Source of the DNA: Tiliqua scincoides
Lineage: Eukaryota; Chordata; Lepidosauria; Squamata; Scincidae
DNA length: 64,000 nt
Direction: 5' to 3'
Assembly (NCBI RefSeq): GCF_035046505.1
Contig: NC_089829.1
Location: forward strand, 35,837,448 to 35,901,447
Shown: positions 31,357-41,984 of the stretch, one piece after another
Layout of the letters: every line of letters starts with the position of its first letter
How positions within the stretch are numbered: position 1 is the stretch's first letter
Position numbers and translations under genes: made by a program
The notes under the pieces: generated by a model
The model's input: only the letters and a program-made list of their open reading frames with translations
Told to the model about the DNA's origin: nothing
Database searches by the model: none

Positions 31357-31715
31357 CTCTTCCCCTTACCAATTCTCATGTAGGGATTGCGACAGGCTTG
31401 CTGAGAAGGGAGCTACCTTGACTACAACTAAGGTGATGTGTAGAGGAGAATGAAATATCAATCAATGTATTTCTTAGTTTAACTGGAAACTATACATCTA
31501 CATAGAGAAATAGCACAGATATCAAGGTATATAAGTTGTATGCTACTGGCGATAATAATCAAAGCTTTGTTTCTCTTCCCATAAACTTACCAGGGTCTTC
31601 TACTAGCCCCTTTGCCTTACACCTCCTTCAGAGATGAAAATTTGCACAAGGGGGAAACCCAGTTCCATGTATGGGAAGTCAGCAACCTCTCAGATGTAAT
31701 GTTATCAGAGTAGCT
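31357..31715. other. Gene-free stretch
   Basis: Nothing is recognisable. Ordinary composition without frames of note. Confidence 0.4.
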
Positions 31716-31845
31716 TTTCCCATAAGAAAGTTGTTCCAGCCCCCTGGTCATTTTGGTTACCCTCTTTTGGAACTTTTTTCAGCTCTGCCATATTGTTTTT
31801 GATGTGTGGTGATCAGAACTCCATGCAATATTCCACACAAGAAAA
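31716..31845 (-). mobile_element. CR1 ORF2 C-terminal remnant
   Basis: CATAAGAAAGTTGTTCCAGC, then TACCCTCTTTTGGAAC and GTGTGGTGATCAGAACT, parallels the block CTCATAAGGAAGGTGCCCC...GACCAGAACTGG in the 9400 copy. Strongly diverged. Confidence 0.6.
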
Positions 31846-32010
31846 ACATGACCCAGTAGTGCGATGCAGCTGCAAAAATAATCTAATGCAATCCTGGGCT
31901 GCATTATCAGAGGGAGAGAGTCATGAGAAGTAATAGTTCCCTTCTGCACTAGTTAGTCCTCACTTGTAAAACTGCATCCAGTTTGGGGCACCACATTTTA
32001 AGAAGGACAA

Positions 32011-32156
32011 CTGTTACCCTGCACATGCCCGATCTCGTCTGATCTCGGAAGCTAAGCAGGGTCAGGCCTGGTTAGTACGTGGATGGGAGACCACCTGGGA
32101 ATACCGGGTGCTGTAGGCTTATACCATAGTCTTTCGAGACTGAAGGTTGCCAACCA
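32011..32156 (+). mobile_element. 5S rRNA-derived repeat, copy C
   Basis: It starts CTGTTACCCTGCACATGCCC and then follows 5S rRNA to its 3' end (GGGTGCTGTAGGCTT), with the internal control region kept. The 36-bp tail ATACCATAGTCTTTCGAGAC...GCCAACCA follows. Its 5' replacement matches that of copies A and B. Confidence 0.92.
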
Positions 32157-32309
32157 TCTCCCTATACTGAACACTATCTCCCGATCTTGTCTGATCTCTG
32201 AAGCTAAGCAGGGTCAGGCCTGGTTAGTACTTGGATGGGAGACCGCCTGGGAATACCGGGTGCTGTAGGCTTATACCATAGTCTTTCGAGACTGAAGGTT
32301 GCCAACCAT
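32157..32309 (+). mobile_element. 5S rRNA-derived repeat, copy D (tandem with C)
   Basis: It follows copy C directly, head to tail. Its 5' part (CCTATACTGAACACTATCTC) is closer to the true start of 5S rRNA than those of copies A-C. The tail matches that of copy C. The pair interrupts a CR1, so both units arrived together or by serial insertion into the first. Confidence 0.9.
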
Positions 32310-32927
32310 TTATAAGTTGGAATGGGTTCAGATGGGGGCAAAAAGAGGTGGAGAAATTGAGTCCTATGAGGAATAGTTAAAAGAACTTTGTATCTATACC
32401 CTGGAGAAGAGAAGACTAGGGGGAGATGTAATAGCTGTCTTTCAGTATCTGAAGGCTGTCACTTGGACTTTCTCTCTGTGGCTCCTGCGGAGAGGATTTG
32501 AGCCAATGACAAGTACATTGAGGTTAGACATGAGGAAGAATTTCTTAACTGTGAGTGATCTGACACTGGACCAGTCTGTCTCATGAAGCTGTGAACTTTC
32601 CTTCATTGAACATGTTCAAGCGGACATGTTCAAGTAGAGATCCCGTTATGGAAGCCAAAGCAGTTGCCTGCACTGAACAGGGGGCTGAACTAGATGACCT
32701 CCAAGGACCCTTCCAGCTCGAACATTATATGATTCTAAGAAGTGTGACCACGCCATACATGCAGCCATGAAATGACCTGTTTCATAAGGGAGTCAGAAGG
32801 ACATCAGAAGACATCAAGACTCTGGCTGATGACAAGAGGTCAGAGGGTGCTTCCATCCTGAGTTGGCTTTCTCATCTGTGGCAAGTTTCCAAATGAGAGA
32901 GTACCACAACTATGTGTATGCACTGCT

Positions 32928-33043
<116 letters not shown>

Positions 33044-33106
33044 GGTGTACAGTGGGCCTCCATTTGCAGGTTGAGCATCTGTGGATTTGACATGATTGGA
33101 AGTCAT

Positions 33107-34485
33107 AAGAACATATAAGAACATAAGAACAGCCCCACTGGATCAGGCCATAGGCCCATCTAGTAAAGCTTCCTGTATCTCACAGCGGCCCACCAAATGC
33201 CCCAGGGAGTACACCTGATAACAAGAGACCTGCATCCTGGTGCCCTCCCTTGCATCTGGCATTCTGACATAGCCCATTTCTAAAATCAGGAGGTTGCACA
33301 TACACATCATGGCTTGTAACCCATAATGGATTTTTCCTCCAGAAACTTGTCCAATCCCCTTTTAAAGACATCCAGGTCAGATGCCGTCACCACATCCTGC
33401 GGCAAAGAGTTCCACAGACCGACCACATGCTGGGTAAAGAAGTATTTTCTTTTGTCTGTCCTAACCCTCCCAACACTCAATTTTAGTGGATGTCCCCTGG
33501 TTCTGGTGTTATGTGAGAGCGTAAAGAGCATTTCTCTATCTACTTTATCCTTCCCATGCATAATTTTGTATGTCTCAATCATGTCCTCTCTCAGGCATCT
33601 CTTTTCTAGGCTGAAGAGGCCCAACTGCCATAGCCTTTCCTCATAAGGAAGGTGCCCCAGCACAGCAATCATCTTAGTCGCTCTCTTTTGCACCTTTTCC
33701 ATTTCTACTATGTCCTTTTTGAGATGTGGCGACCAGAACTGGACACAATACTCCAGGTATTGATACTCCAGGAACAATCAAAGGTAATTGATTTGTACAA
33801 CGGCATTATAATATTAGCCGTTTTGCTCTCAATACCTTTTCTAATGATCCCAAGCATAGAATAGGCCTTCTTTACAGCTGTCGCACATTGGGTCGACACT
33901 TTCATCGACCTGTCCACCACCACCCCAAGATCTCTCTCCTGATCTGTCACAGACAGCTCAGAACCCATCAGCCTATATCTAAAGTTTTGATTTTTTGCCC
34001 CAATGTGCATGACTTTACACTTACTGACATTGAAGCGCATCTGCCATTTTGCTGCTCATTCTGCCAGTTTGGAGACATCCTTCTGGAGCTCCTCACAATC
34101 ATTTCTGGTCTTCACCACTCAGAAAAATTTGGTGTCGTCTGCATACTTTGCCACCTCACTGCTCACCCCTGTCTCCAGGTCATTTATGAAGAGGTTGAAA
34201 AGCACCGGTCCCAGGACAGATCCTTGGGGCACACCGCTTTTCACCTCTCTCCATAGTGAAAATTGCCCATTGACACCCACTCTCTGTTTCCTGGTCTTCA
34301 ACCAGTTCTCAATCCAGGAGAGGACCTGTCCTCTAATTCCCTGACTGTGTAGCTTTTTCAGTAGCCTTTGGTGAGGGACCGTGTCGAACGCCTTCTGAAA
34401 GTCCAGATATATAATGTCCACGGATTCTCCCACATCCACATGCCTGTTGACCTTTTCAAAGAATTTGAAAAGGTTTGTGAGTCAC
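33107..34485 (-). mobile_element. CR1 LINE, 1.38 kb, 5'-truncated
   Basis: The 3' terminus is at 33107, with an extra duplicated AACATATAAGAACATAAG. The element extends through the ORF2 reverse transcriptase to GGTTTGTGAG at about 34482. AGTCA on both sides (33102-33106 and about 34482-34486) is a possible 5-bp target duplication. It shares high similarity with the 9400 copy, with a local insertion at about 33760-33785 where ATACTCCAGG is duplicated. Confidence 0.92.
33307..34480 (-). pseudogene. CR1 ORF2 reverse transcriptase, C-terminal part
   Basis: The minus strand starts inside the RT fingers-palm region: [18 protein letters not shown], then [14 protein letters not shown] and the catalytic YADD (KYADDTKFF, near 34119-34145). 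It continues through the CKVMHIGAKNQNFRYRL, ERDLGVVVDRSMKV and FSLEKRCLREDM blocks and closes with WNSLPQDVV. There are stops after the YADD block and a frame change near 33770, where the short duplication lies. The endonuclease and ORF1 are absent because the insertion was 5'-truncated. It keeps a tyrosine at the YADD position where the 9400 copy has phenylalanine. Confidence 0.9.
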
Positions 34486-34790
34486 TTCTGGCTTTTGTTG
34501 CCAACAGCATCCGGACATGTTCTGAGCACAGGGAGGCTGTAGGCAGCCCCCCACACCTCGGAACACCTCCTAGACATGACCAGAAGTCACCAACTCAAAC
34601 CAGAAGTGACTTCTGGTCATGTCTGGGTGGCTGGCAGGCTGCTCATGACCTGTGGAGGGCTAAGCATGGCCCCAGGTAAATTATTGCAGTGTGCGCCCTC
34701 CCCCCCCCGGTGGATTTAATTATCCATGAATTTTTATATCCATCGGGGGATCCTTGAATGATTCCTTGCAGATTCCAAGGGCTCACTGTA

Positions 34791-35504
34791 ATTGATTCCA
34801 AAGCAATGCCTATTCTGGCTTGTAAGAGGCTCATTTGGCAAATTAGAGAAACAAGTAATAAGGAAAGCATAGTGTATGTTCTTTGTTGCCATCAGTACAT
34901 TACATATGTATACATACAATGCAATAGCTTCAGCCACCATGAGATATCTTGGGGAAAGAATGTGCACCCCTTCTCTGTGCTCAGGGTGTAGAATATATAT
35001 CTTTGCTTTTAATCATATGACCTAAGTCACAAAAACATTTGAAGCAGTTAAAAAGAAAAAGGGAAAAAGGAACATGCACACATCAAGACTTGCGTGTTAG
35101 TTAAAGCCCGGGATCCCATTTTTTCCCCTCTTCCCTCTTGCTCGCTTCCCCTCTTGAGTCTGGCGTTTCAGGCTGTCACAGTCCACTAGACTCACAGACT
35201 GTTTGTTTCATCGATGGAGACAGTTACCATGGCAGGATAAATCCAACTTCAAACCACCAATGCAGTGCGCAGGCATGTTGACCAGATCAAATTTGAAGTT
35301 TCAGTGCATGGCAGGAACCAGCTGACTCAATTAAGGTGAGCTGTTAAGTTAAATTTGCCATGCCACCTCTGTGCAGCAGGGGATGGGGAAGTGCTCCCCC
35401 CCACACCCAAAAAAGGAAAAAAAAAACACCCTAAAAACAAGAAACCTACAGCCAAGGCTGTGTGCATTGTAGGATTCTGTGCAAGAAGAAAAAGGCCGCA
35501 TCAT
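34791..35504. other. Gene-free stretch
   Basis: Repeat-poor AT-rich sequence with TACATATGTATACATAC near 34903-34919. No coding domain or splice-bounded exon is seen. Confidence 0.35.
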
Positions 35505-35805
35505 TTGCATAAGAAGAGCCCTGCTGGATCAAGCCCAGGGCCCATCTAGTCCGACTTCCTGTGTATCATACTGGCCCACCAGATACTTCAGGGAGCACAC
35601 AAGACAACAAGATATACCTATATCCTATTATCAACCTCTTGCATCTAGCATTCAAAGATGGGCTACCTCTAAAACTCGGAGGTTGCATACAGGCATCAGC
35701 TTGTAATCTGAGATTGACTCGTCCTCCATCAATTTGTCCAGTCCCCTTTTAAAGGCATCTAGGTCAGCTGCCATCACCACATCTTGTGACAGGGCGTTCC
35801 ACAGA
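35505..35805 (-). mobile_element. CR1 LINE 3' end, diverged
   Basis: It starts AAGAAGAGCCCTGCTGGATC and follows the CR1 3' UTR and ORF2 end to GTTCCACAGAC. Its divergence is similar to that of the copy at 253, older than those at 9400, 30412 and 33107. Confidence 0.85.
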
Positions 35806-35999
35806 CATTTTGCTGTGGAACTCCTTCCCATTTGATATTAGCTGCAAAATTCTATATCTCAAGAATCTTCATTTTCATTTTTTAGATTAATCCATTTCTC
35901 ATCCTTATGGTGACAAATTTCTATCTCATGTTTCTTTTGTCATGGAACTCATCCTTAGGATTCCCAGCTAGTCACCAGTTATTACTCATTTATCTAGTT

Positions 36000-36357
36000 C
36001 AGCAGTTCTCAAACTTACCAGAGCCATGTCCCACCTTGGCCTCCAGCACTGCTGTTGCAGCCCAAAACAGGCCTCAGGACATAACCAGCAGTTGCATTCG
36101 TGAAACCGGAGGTGACCCAGAAGTCACTTCCAGAGGTGTTCTGAGCCCTCGTGGCTGATTTCCCAGGCCCAACACCACATGGGAGCTGCTTTCGGAAGTG
36201 GGTTGCAACTCAGAAGTGGACTCCAGTTGTGTCTGTTTGGATCCAATTTAGAGTCATATGGAGGCAAGGGCAAGCGGGAGCGTCCAATTCATGACCCACT
36301 TGGGCCTTGGGCTGCAATCCACTGAGTGGGTCCAAACCCACAGTTTGAGAAACACTG
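36000..36357. mobile_element. hAT-type MITE, sister of 16023-16373
   Basis: The ends CAGCAGTTCTCAAACTTAC and CAGTTTGAGAAACACTG are inverted counterparts. The octamers ATCTAGTT (35992-35999) and GTCTAGTT (36358-36365) match at 7 of 8. The interior follows that of the 16023 copy (GTGACCCAGAAGTCACTTCC). No coding capacity. Confidence 0.88.
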
Positions 36358-36535
36358 GTCTAGTTTGTAAATAAGGGTTTTAAAAACCATCTGAAACTTG
36401 AGGCAACTTTGGAGGGTCTGGCTCATTTTACAAGCAAAATGTTTTCCTAGCAAAATGTTTCTGGAGGATTTTATATATCTATAGGCCTCTGCTGGATGTC
36501 ACCTGAAGCAGAATTCTTGGCAAATTTGGAGATTC

Positions 36536-36692
36536 AGGGCCCAATCAGATCCAACTTTCCAGCACCAAAGAGGCCTTTACCTCGAAGAGGACTACGTGAC
36601 TGCTCCCCCCCCACACACCCTACAGCAGAATGCAGTGTAGGCACGCATCAGTGCCAGATAATTGAACTGGATTGGGACCTGTTTTGTTGGGA
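36536..36692. mobile_element. MITE of the GGGCCCAATC / GATTGGGACC group
   Basis: The left end GGGCCCAATCAGATCC mirrors the right end GGATTGGGACC. The interior keeps ACTTTCCAGCACC, found also in relatives. About 157 bp. Confidence 0.65.
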
Positions 36693-36715
36693 CAATCAAA
36701 ATCCCAAACAGAAGA

Positions 36716-36775
36716 AGAAAAGGGCTGCTGGATCAGGCCAAGGGTCAAGCTAGTCCAGTGACCTGTCTCATGTTG
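36716..36775 (-). mobile_element. CR1 3'-end remnant
   Basis: AAAGGGCTGCTGGATCAGGC followed by CTAGTCCAGTGACC corresponds to the reverse complement of the CR1 3' end. Only 60 bp is left. Confidence 0.6.
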
Positions 36776-38440
36776 GCCTAATCCAAAAGTTCTGTGAGTT
36801 TGTTTTTTTCACTCCAGGCCTCTCCCATTGCTATGAAGAAGCAAGCCATCAAGGGTGGATTTGATTTATTTGTGCATCAAGAAAGGCAGGTTTTGAAATG
36901 TTAGGACAGCCATGTTTTGATAGGTTGCTTTTGCATGCGCAAAGGTGAGACAACACAGATGGTTTGAAAAACCACTCTCTATGTCCCAACCTCTGCCTCT
37001 TCAAAGCCTGACACTACCACTTCCAGCATTACTCTCTTCAGAACACCCAATTCCAAGCCGTTCGGTATGCTCGTCACTTCTGTTTCCCTAGCCAAACCAG
37101 TTAAGTCAAAATATTGTGATATTAATGTTCAGTTAAATCATTTTGCATAATTAAATAGCCGGCCTCTTTCAGCTCCAGAGAGATGAGTGTTCAACTGGCA
37201 AGCCTTGTCGAAATATGTTGATCCACCGAGGTCTCTGAAATGGTTCTACTAAAAATTAGTGAACCTGAAATAAAGAGAAATCCCCAGCTGTGTCGAAATA
37301 TCCTGTCAGGGAAAATGGAAACTAAGATGGAAAGTCAACCTATCCTTTGTATCTAGTCATCTTCAGGCATGGCCATGAAGACTTGACTTCTCCAGCCCAA
37401 ATAATATAAAGAGTCTGTTTTGAGGGAATTTTACCATTATTCCCCCTGAAGTTCCCAGTTCTGGGCTGAACAGTGTGTAGCCAAAGTGGAACCGCTCACA
37501 AAAGATCTGTGCTGGAAATTTGCAGACATTTAAACACACAAATATAAAACACCAAAGGGACAAGTAAATTCAAAAATTATTTGTTTCCTGGAAAGTCAAA
37601 GGATTACTAGAGAGGCCTCACTGCCCATTGGAAAAAATAACTTCCTTCCCTGAAACAGAGGGCAGGAAGTCTTTGCTTGCAATGTGAGGACATTCTTCTC
37701 AGAATATCCCCAGGCAGGATTTTGGTTCATCCTGAAATACAGTCTGCTAAAGAATAGCAATTGGTAGCTCTGAGTGGCATTTTCAAACATTTTTAAAATA
37801 CAGCCCCAATCAATAAAATTGATTACTTTTGAGTGGAAAAGAAGGCAGTTGTCTTCACTTGACACAAAGTCAAGTGCGACATTTGATGCTATCCATCCCA
37901 TTTTGTGACATCCTTGGAGGCTTACGCTATAGCTTGACCCAGATGCAAGATAGCCTATCTCTTGGAGTACATGTGTGAAGATGGACTGAGGTCCATGAAT
38001 GATGCAAAAATGCTGTCCGAGTTGTCAGCCTGACTGGGAAATCATCAAGGAGTCATATATAAGGCTGAAATGTGATACATGTTTTCCTGAGAGTAAGCCC
38101 CATTGAATACAGTGGGACTTCTGAGCAAAGATGCACAGAGTTCCACCCACACAACCCAACCACACCTTCTTTCCCATTCGCAAGAAAGAAAGAAAAAGAA
38201 AGAAAGAAAGTGCATTTGTTCAGTCTGGAAAGCTTATAGTAGTGGAGGTGATGGCCTCTAGCTTTAGTGGCTTCAAATGTGCAAAGTCTCAATGGTAATC
38301 GCAAATATCGTTAAAGATTGATGGGAGATTTGAGATGGACATGAGGACATTCTTCACACAGTTCAGAAGTAATCCATGAAATTCATCACTCCAAGATATG
38401 GTGATGACTGATTCCTTTGATGACTTTAAAAGAAGATGAG
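36776..38440. other. Gene-free stretch
   Basis: Mostly unique-looking, with a repeat-poor AT-rich part at 37080-37600. A partial copy of the palindromic MITE (GAGAGTAAGCCCCATTGAA) lies at about 38088-38135, and an imperfect GAAA run at 38182-38210. No gene is seen. Confidence 0.4.
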
Positions 38441-38456
38441 ACAAATTCATCTAGCT

Positions 38457-38870
38457 TAGGGGTGTCAAACTCATTTCATACCGAGGGCCAAAGAGTATTC
38501 ATGATGTCTGGTGGGCCACTGTGAGATACAGGAAGCTGGACTAGATGGGACTATGGCCTGATCCTGCAGGGCTGTTCTTATGTTCTTATGCCTGCTGAGG
38601 GCCGGAAGTGATGCAATTAGGCAGGAAGTGATGTCATTAAACAGATCATAATCAAAATTAAGCATTTTTCTCCCTTAGGAACTCAAATGACAGAAGACAA
38701 AATACACAAACCTTGATCATATTTTAAGATATGGGAGAGCCCAATTTTCAGGTGGGCTGCCCTTTCAGCAGTAACACCTCAGTACTGCTCAGCAGCTGAG
38801 AGCCTGAGGGCTGGATAAAAAGCTTCTGCGGGCCACATCTGGCCCCCGGGCCTTATGTTTGACACCTATG
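38457..38870. mobile_element. hAT-type MITE (GGTGTCAAAC family) holding a CR1
   Basis: The ends TAGGGGTGTCAAAC and GTTTGACACCTATG are inverted. The octamer ATCTAGCT is identical on both sides (38449-38456 and 38871-38878). The interior (GGAAGTGATG, AATTAAGCA and GGGCCACATCTGG blocks) matches the copy at 43278. A CR1 3' end (38509-38592) is inserted. Confidence 0.9.
38509..38592 (+). mobile_element. CR1 3' end, 84 bp, inside a hAT MITE
   Basis: TGGTGGGCCACTGTGAGATA through to TGTTCTTATGTTCTTATG is the plus-oriented CR1 terminus. The sister hAT copy at 43278 lacks it, which shows the insertion directly. Confidence 0.92.
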
Positions 38871-38899
38871 ATCTAGCTAGTCCACGTTATCTTACCTTT

Positions 38900-39317
38900 T
38901 CAACCCATGTCGTTGTCAGTGGTGTGTCCTGGGCCTGCCACAACCAGGAAGCCACAGGGCAAAATGGTGCGCAACCTAGAAGTTCCTTCTGGGTCAACCT
39001 GGTGCACGACCCATGTCAATGTCTGCATCATACTACATTTCTCAGTGTGTTGTGACCCACCTATTTCTGACCCACCAGTAGGTAGGACCCAATTTTTGGA
39101 CCTGGAAGCTGCAAGGTAGTCCAGGGTGTCTAGGTAGCCTAGGGTAGTCTAGGGTGTGACACAGCACGGCATGACCAGTGAAGCGGGTCACATGCCACCG
39201 TGACCCAGAAGCAACTTCTTGTTCGTGTGCCATATTGCCCTGCAGCTTCCTGGCTGTGGCAGACCTGTGGCTCACCAAAAATCAGGTCGCAGCCCACCCT
39301 CAGTTTGAGAAATGCTG
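38900..39317. mobile_element. hAT-type repeat, right end CAGTTTGAGAAATGCTG
   Basis: The right end (39301-39317) fits the GGTTCTCAAAC family. The interior has inverted GACCCAGAAGCAACTTC and GAAGTTCCTTCTGGGTC blocks. The left terminus is not recognisable. The opposing frames here are mirror products of this inverted structure. Confidence 0.6.
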
Positions 39318-39369
39318 ATCCAGTCTATCATGGCTACTTCCCACAATAGTTGTATGCCAGCTTGACACC

Positions 39370-40437
39370 CAGCTTTATCTCTCCTTTCCTCCAGTCTCCA
39401 GGGTGGCGGTTGAGGGCCTGGAGCGCTGTCTGGAAGCAGTGAGGATCTGGATGGGGGCTAACAAGCTGAAATTAAATCTGGATAAGACAGAGGCTCTCCT
39501 GGTGCGGAAATCCTCAATGCAAGTGCTGGATTATCGGCTTGCTCTGAATGGGGTTGCACTCCCTCTGAAGGAGCAGGTCTGCAGCTTGGGGGTCCACCTG
39601 GACTCGTAGCTGCTCCTGGATTCCCAGGTGGCGGCTGTGGCTAGGGGGGCCTTTGCTCAGCTTCGGCTGGTGCGCCAGCTGCGTCCGTACTTGGATCGTG
39701 CAGACCTGGCCACAGTGATCCATGCTACGGTGACATCGAGGTTAGATTATTGTAACGCGCTTTATGTGGGGCTGCCCCTGAAGACGGTTCGGAAACCGCA
39801 ATTAGTGCAGAATGCGGCGGCCCGTGTGGTCACTGGAGCTAGGTGGTTTGACTTTCAGCCCGCTTCTCCGGGGGCTACATTGGCTGCCCATTTGTTTCCG
39901 GGCCCAATTCAAGGTGCTGGTTTTGACCTTTAAAGCCCTATACTGCTCTGGGCCAGGTTATCTTAGAGATCGCCTACTCCTGTACAATCCGGCTCGTCCT
40001 CTCAGGTAATCAGAGAAGGCCTTTTTACAAGTGCTGCCGCCTAAGGAGGTACGTGGGGCGGCGGCAAGAAATAGGGCCTTCTCAGTAGTGGCACCAACGT
40101 TGTGGAACTCCCTTCCCCTTGACTTGAGAATGGCTCCCTCTCTTGAGACCTTTCGACGAGGCCTGAAGACCTTGTTGTTTAATCAAGCCTTCTGACGTTA
40201 TGGCCTTTTAAACATCTTTTATATATCTTTTAGTTGCTTTTTTACAGGCCCGATTCCTCTAAGAACTGCTGTTTTATGCTCTTTCATTCTGACTCTTCTG
40301 ACTACTGTTTTTATGGGTTCTGCTAATGTGTTTTTTAATATGTTTTTATCTGTTTGTGAAATTATGTTTTAAACTGTTTTATATGTTGTTAGCCGCCCTG
40401 GGTCCCTTTTTGGGAGAAGGGCGGGATATAAATAAAG

Positions 40438-40440
<3 letters not shown>
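39370..40440 (+). mobile_element. L2-type LINE, 3' part with 3' UTR
   Basis: It enters within the reverse transcriptase just after the catalytic block, carries the C-terminal region to about 40195, then a 240-bp 3' UTR. It ends GTTAGCCGCCCTGGG...GGGCGGGATATAAATAAAG followed by an ATT array (40441-40491). The terminal module is the same one borrowed by SINEs in this window. It is 5'-truncated. Confidence 0.85.
39376..40195 (+). pseudogene. L2-type ORF2 reverse transcriptase C-terminus
   Basis: The readable peptide begins DTQLYLSF, the sequence that follows the catalytic Tyr-Ala-Asp-Asp in L2-clade reverse transcriptases. It continues with LERCLEAVRIWMGANKLKLN and LDKTEALLV (the thumb start) and a stop at 39607. 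Then come LRLVRQLRPYLDRADLATVI, SRLDYCNALYVGLP and QNAAARVVTG. A frame change near 39860-39900 leads to FKALYCSGPGYLRDRL, and the last readable block (LWNSLPLDLR-like) lies near 40100. Endonuclease and ORF1 are absent. This belongs to a different LINE clade from the CR1 copies, although the domain order is similar. Confidence 0.85.

Positions 40441-40491
<51 letters not shown>
40441..40491. repeat. (ATT)n microsatellite at LINE 3' end
   Basis: About 17 ATT units start directly at the LINE terminus, so the array probably grew from the LINE tail. Confidence 0.96.
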
Positions 40492-40739
40492 GCTATCTCC
40501 AGGTTCAGGTAAGAACCAATTGCACGAGAGCAACAGTGGAGAAGGGTATGCCTTCATTTCCTATTTGTGAAGACATGATTGGCCTGGTTGGCAATGACAG
40601 AAAATAGGATGCTCTATATAGGATGCTCTTTTGTTCATGTGGCAGTATGCAGTTGTTCTCTGTGAAGAATTTGGGTTTAATTTTCACAATATTTGTTCGC
40701 TTTATTTTTGTTTGTTTGTTTGTTTGTTTTCAGTACGGC

Positions 40740-41220
40740 ATAACCCAGCCCTCATTCTGATTCACATATTTTATTTTACTCTTTCCACAGCATGACATTA
40801 GCCCTGAGCTCCTGGATAAAGCCAGCTACGCGCTCAGATATATAACTGATATTTGCCACGTACCTTGAGGGTGGCCCATTATTCTATAAATACTTGCACA
40901 ATTGGCTCAATATAACGATAAAGTTAAGCAATTTTAAAAATAAGTTAAGCTGTGTCACCTTCTTGTCAACCAGGCCTGCTAATTTAACTATATGCAGGGT
41001 TTTATATAATGAACTGCTAGGTGGGATCGGCAGTGAAATATCTAGTTATTGCGTGTGCCTTCAGTGCTCATTAAGGTGTGAGATGACAAGACTGGCCAAA
41101 TGGCTCTCCACAGTCTGATATCACCAGGCCGATCGCTAACCTGAACAGAATAGAATTAAATACATTTATCAGCACTTAAAGAATGGAGGGAAACAGCAGT
41201 AGGTGACTCCACTCTGTCCT
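40740..41220. other. Candidate conserved non-coding block
   Basis: A repeat-free stretch with cores such as TAATTTAACTATATGC (40979), ATAACGATAAAGTTAAGC (40913) and GCAATTTTAAAAATAAG, and CG-containing words (CCGATCGCTAACC at 41131) that usually decay in neutral reptile DNA. No coding frame crosses it. It is the best-looking candidate of this type in the window. Confidence 0.35.
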
Positions 41221-41984
41221 AGATTTCACAGCTTGCTCGTTCTGTCAGGAGGATACTTGGGCCTCTATTTCTGATCATTAAGGTCAACACAAAGTAGTGC
41301 TACGGAAAGTTTCTTCCTCCCTAGTCCGTATCTTGCCTGCCCACATTCTCTGATGACGACTTCTCCTTATGTTTAATGCTCTTTAGAATTGCCCCTGAAT
41401 TTCTGTCTGAAGTTACATGTGCAAATTTCTGCTCCTGCAGAGGCTGTCATCCCTGAATGTGTCATCAGATTTCAGCAAGATTTTCTGAAATAGATTTTCT
41501 GGAATAGCTGAGGAATTTCATGGAAGCTTAAAGGGTTTTGCTGAGACTAGTGGAAGTTCTGAGAGATGTAGGACACACTCCTTGACACACTCCTTCTCAC
41601 TCAAATTCAACTTTCAAGAGTCCGTTACAAGAAATTCTCTCTGTTTTTTAAGGTAGTGGATTGTGGTAGTTTTATTTATTCTTCAGTGTTTTTAACATGG
41701 TAAGCCTTGTTCCAGTAGTGCAAGACTCTAGTAGGATTGGACTGTAAGTCTTTAGTCACTGAATACCCAAGCAACCTGCTAAAGGAGATGGTCCTTAGAA
41801 GGAGGATTTGGGGATGGTGACACCAAGACCAAGGCACTCCCTCTCTAGGGAGAACAAACTGGATTTCTCTTCATCCACATTTGGATGAAGACCTTTTTTT
41901 TTCTCTTTTTTTTTAAATGCTGCAGAGCTATTTAACTGCTGTATCTGCCATAATTCTTAGACTGTTGCTATTGAACTGGTTTCA
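41221..41984. other. Gene-free stretch
   Basis: No repeat or coding signal is recognised, apart from T-rich runs at 41888-41912 and short T-rich tails. Confidence 0.35.

Larger units (their letters stand above)
31925..32740 (+). mobile_element. CR1-type LINE 3' part, interrupted by 5S-derived units
   Basis: The left part ends TTGGGGCACCACATTTTAAG at about 32001. The right part resumes TATAAGTTGGAATGGGT at 32311 and goes through the CTGGAGAAGAGAAGA and AGACATGAGGAAGAATTTC blocks of the ORF2 C-terminus. It ends GAACTAGATGACC...TATGATTCTA near 32738. It belongs to the second, older CR1 subfamily. The 5S-derived pair at 32011-32309 separates the two parts. Confidence 0.8.
33050..34788. mobile_element. 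Pogo-like DNA element holding a CR1
   Basis: The left end CAGTGGGCCTCCATTTGC and right end CAAGGGCTCACTG are inverted counterparts. TA flanks both (33048-33049 and 34789-34790), the target duplication of Tc1/mariner/pogo elements. Short internal pieces ATCTGTGGATTTGAC and GGTGGATTTAATTATCC fit the known subterminal repeats of this family. Without the CR1 (33107-34485) the element is about 360 bp. A relative without insertion is at 46102-46420. Confidence 0.82.

Noticed and set aside
32011-32309. Functional 5S rRNA genes
   Set aside because: The 5' end of 5S is replaced or altered, no T-run terminator follows, and all copies share a foreign tail. They are mobile or pseudogene units.
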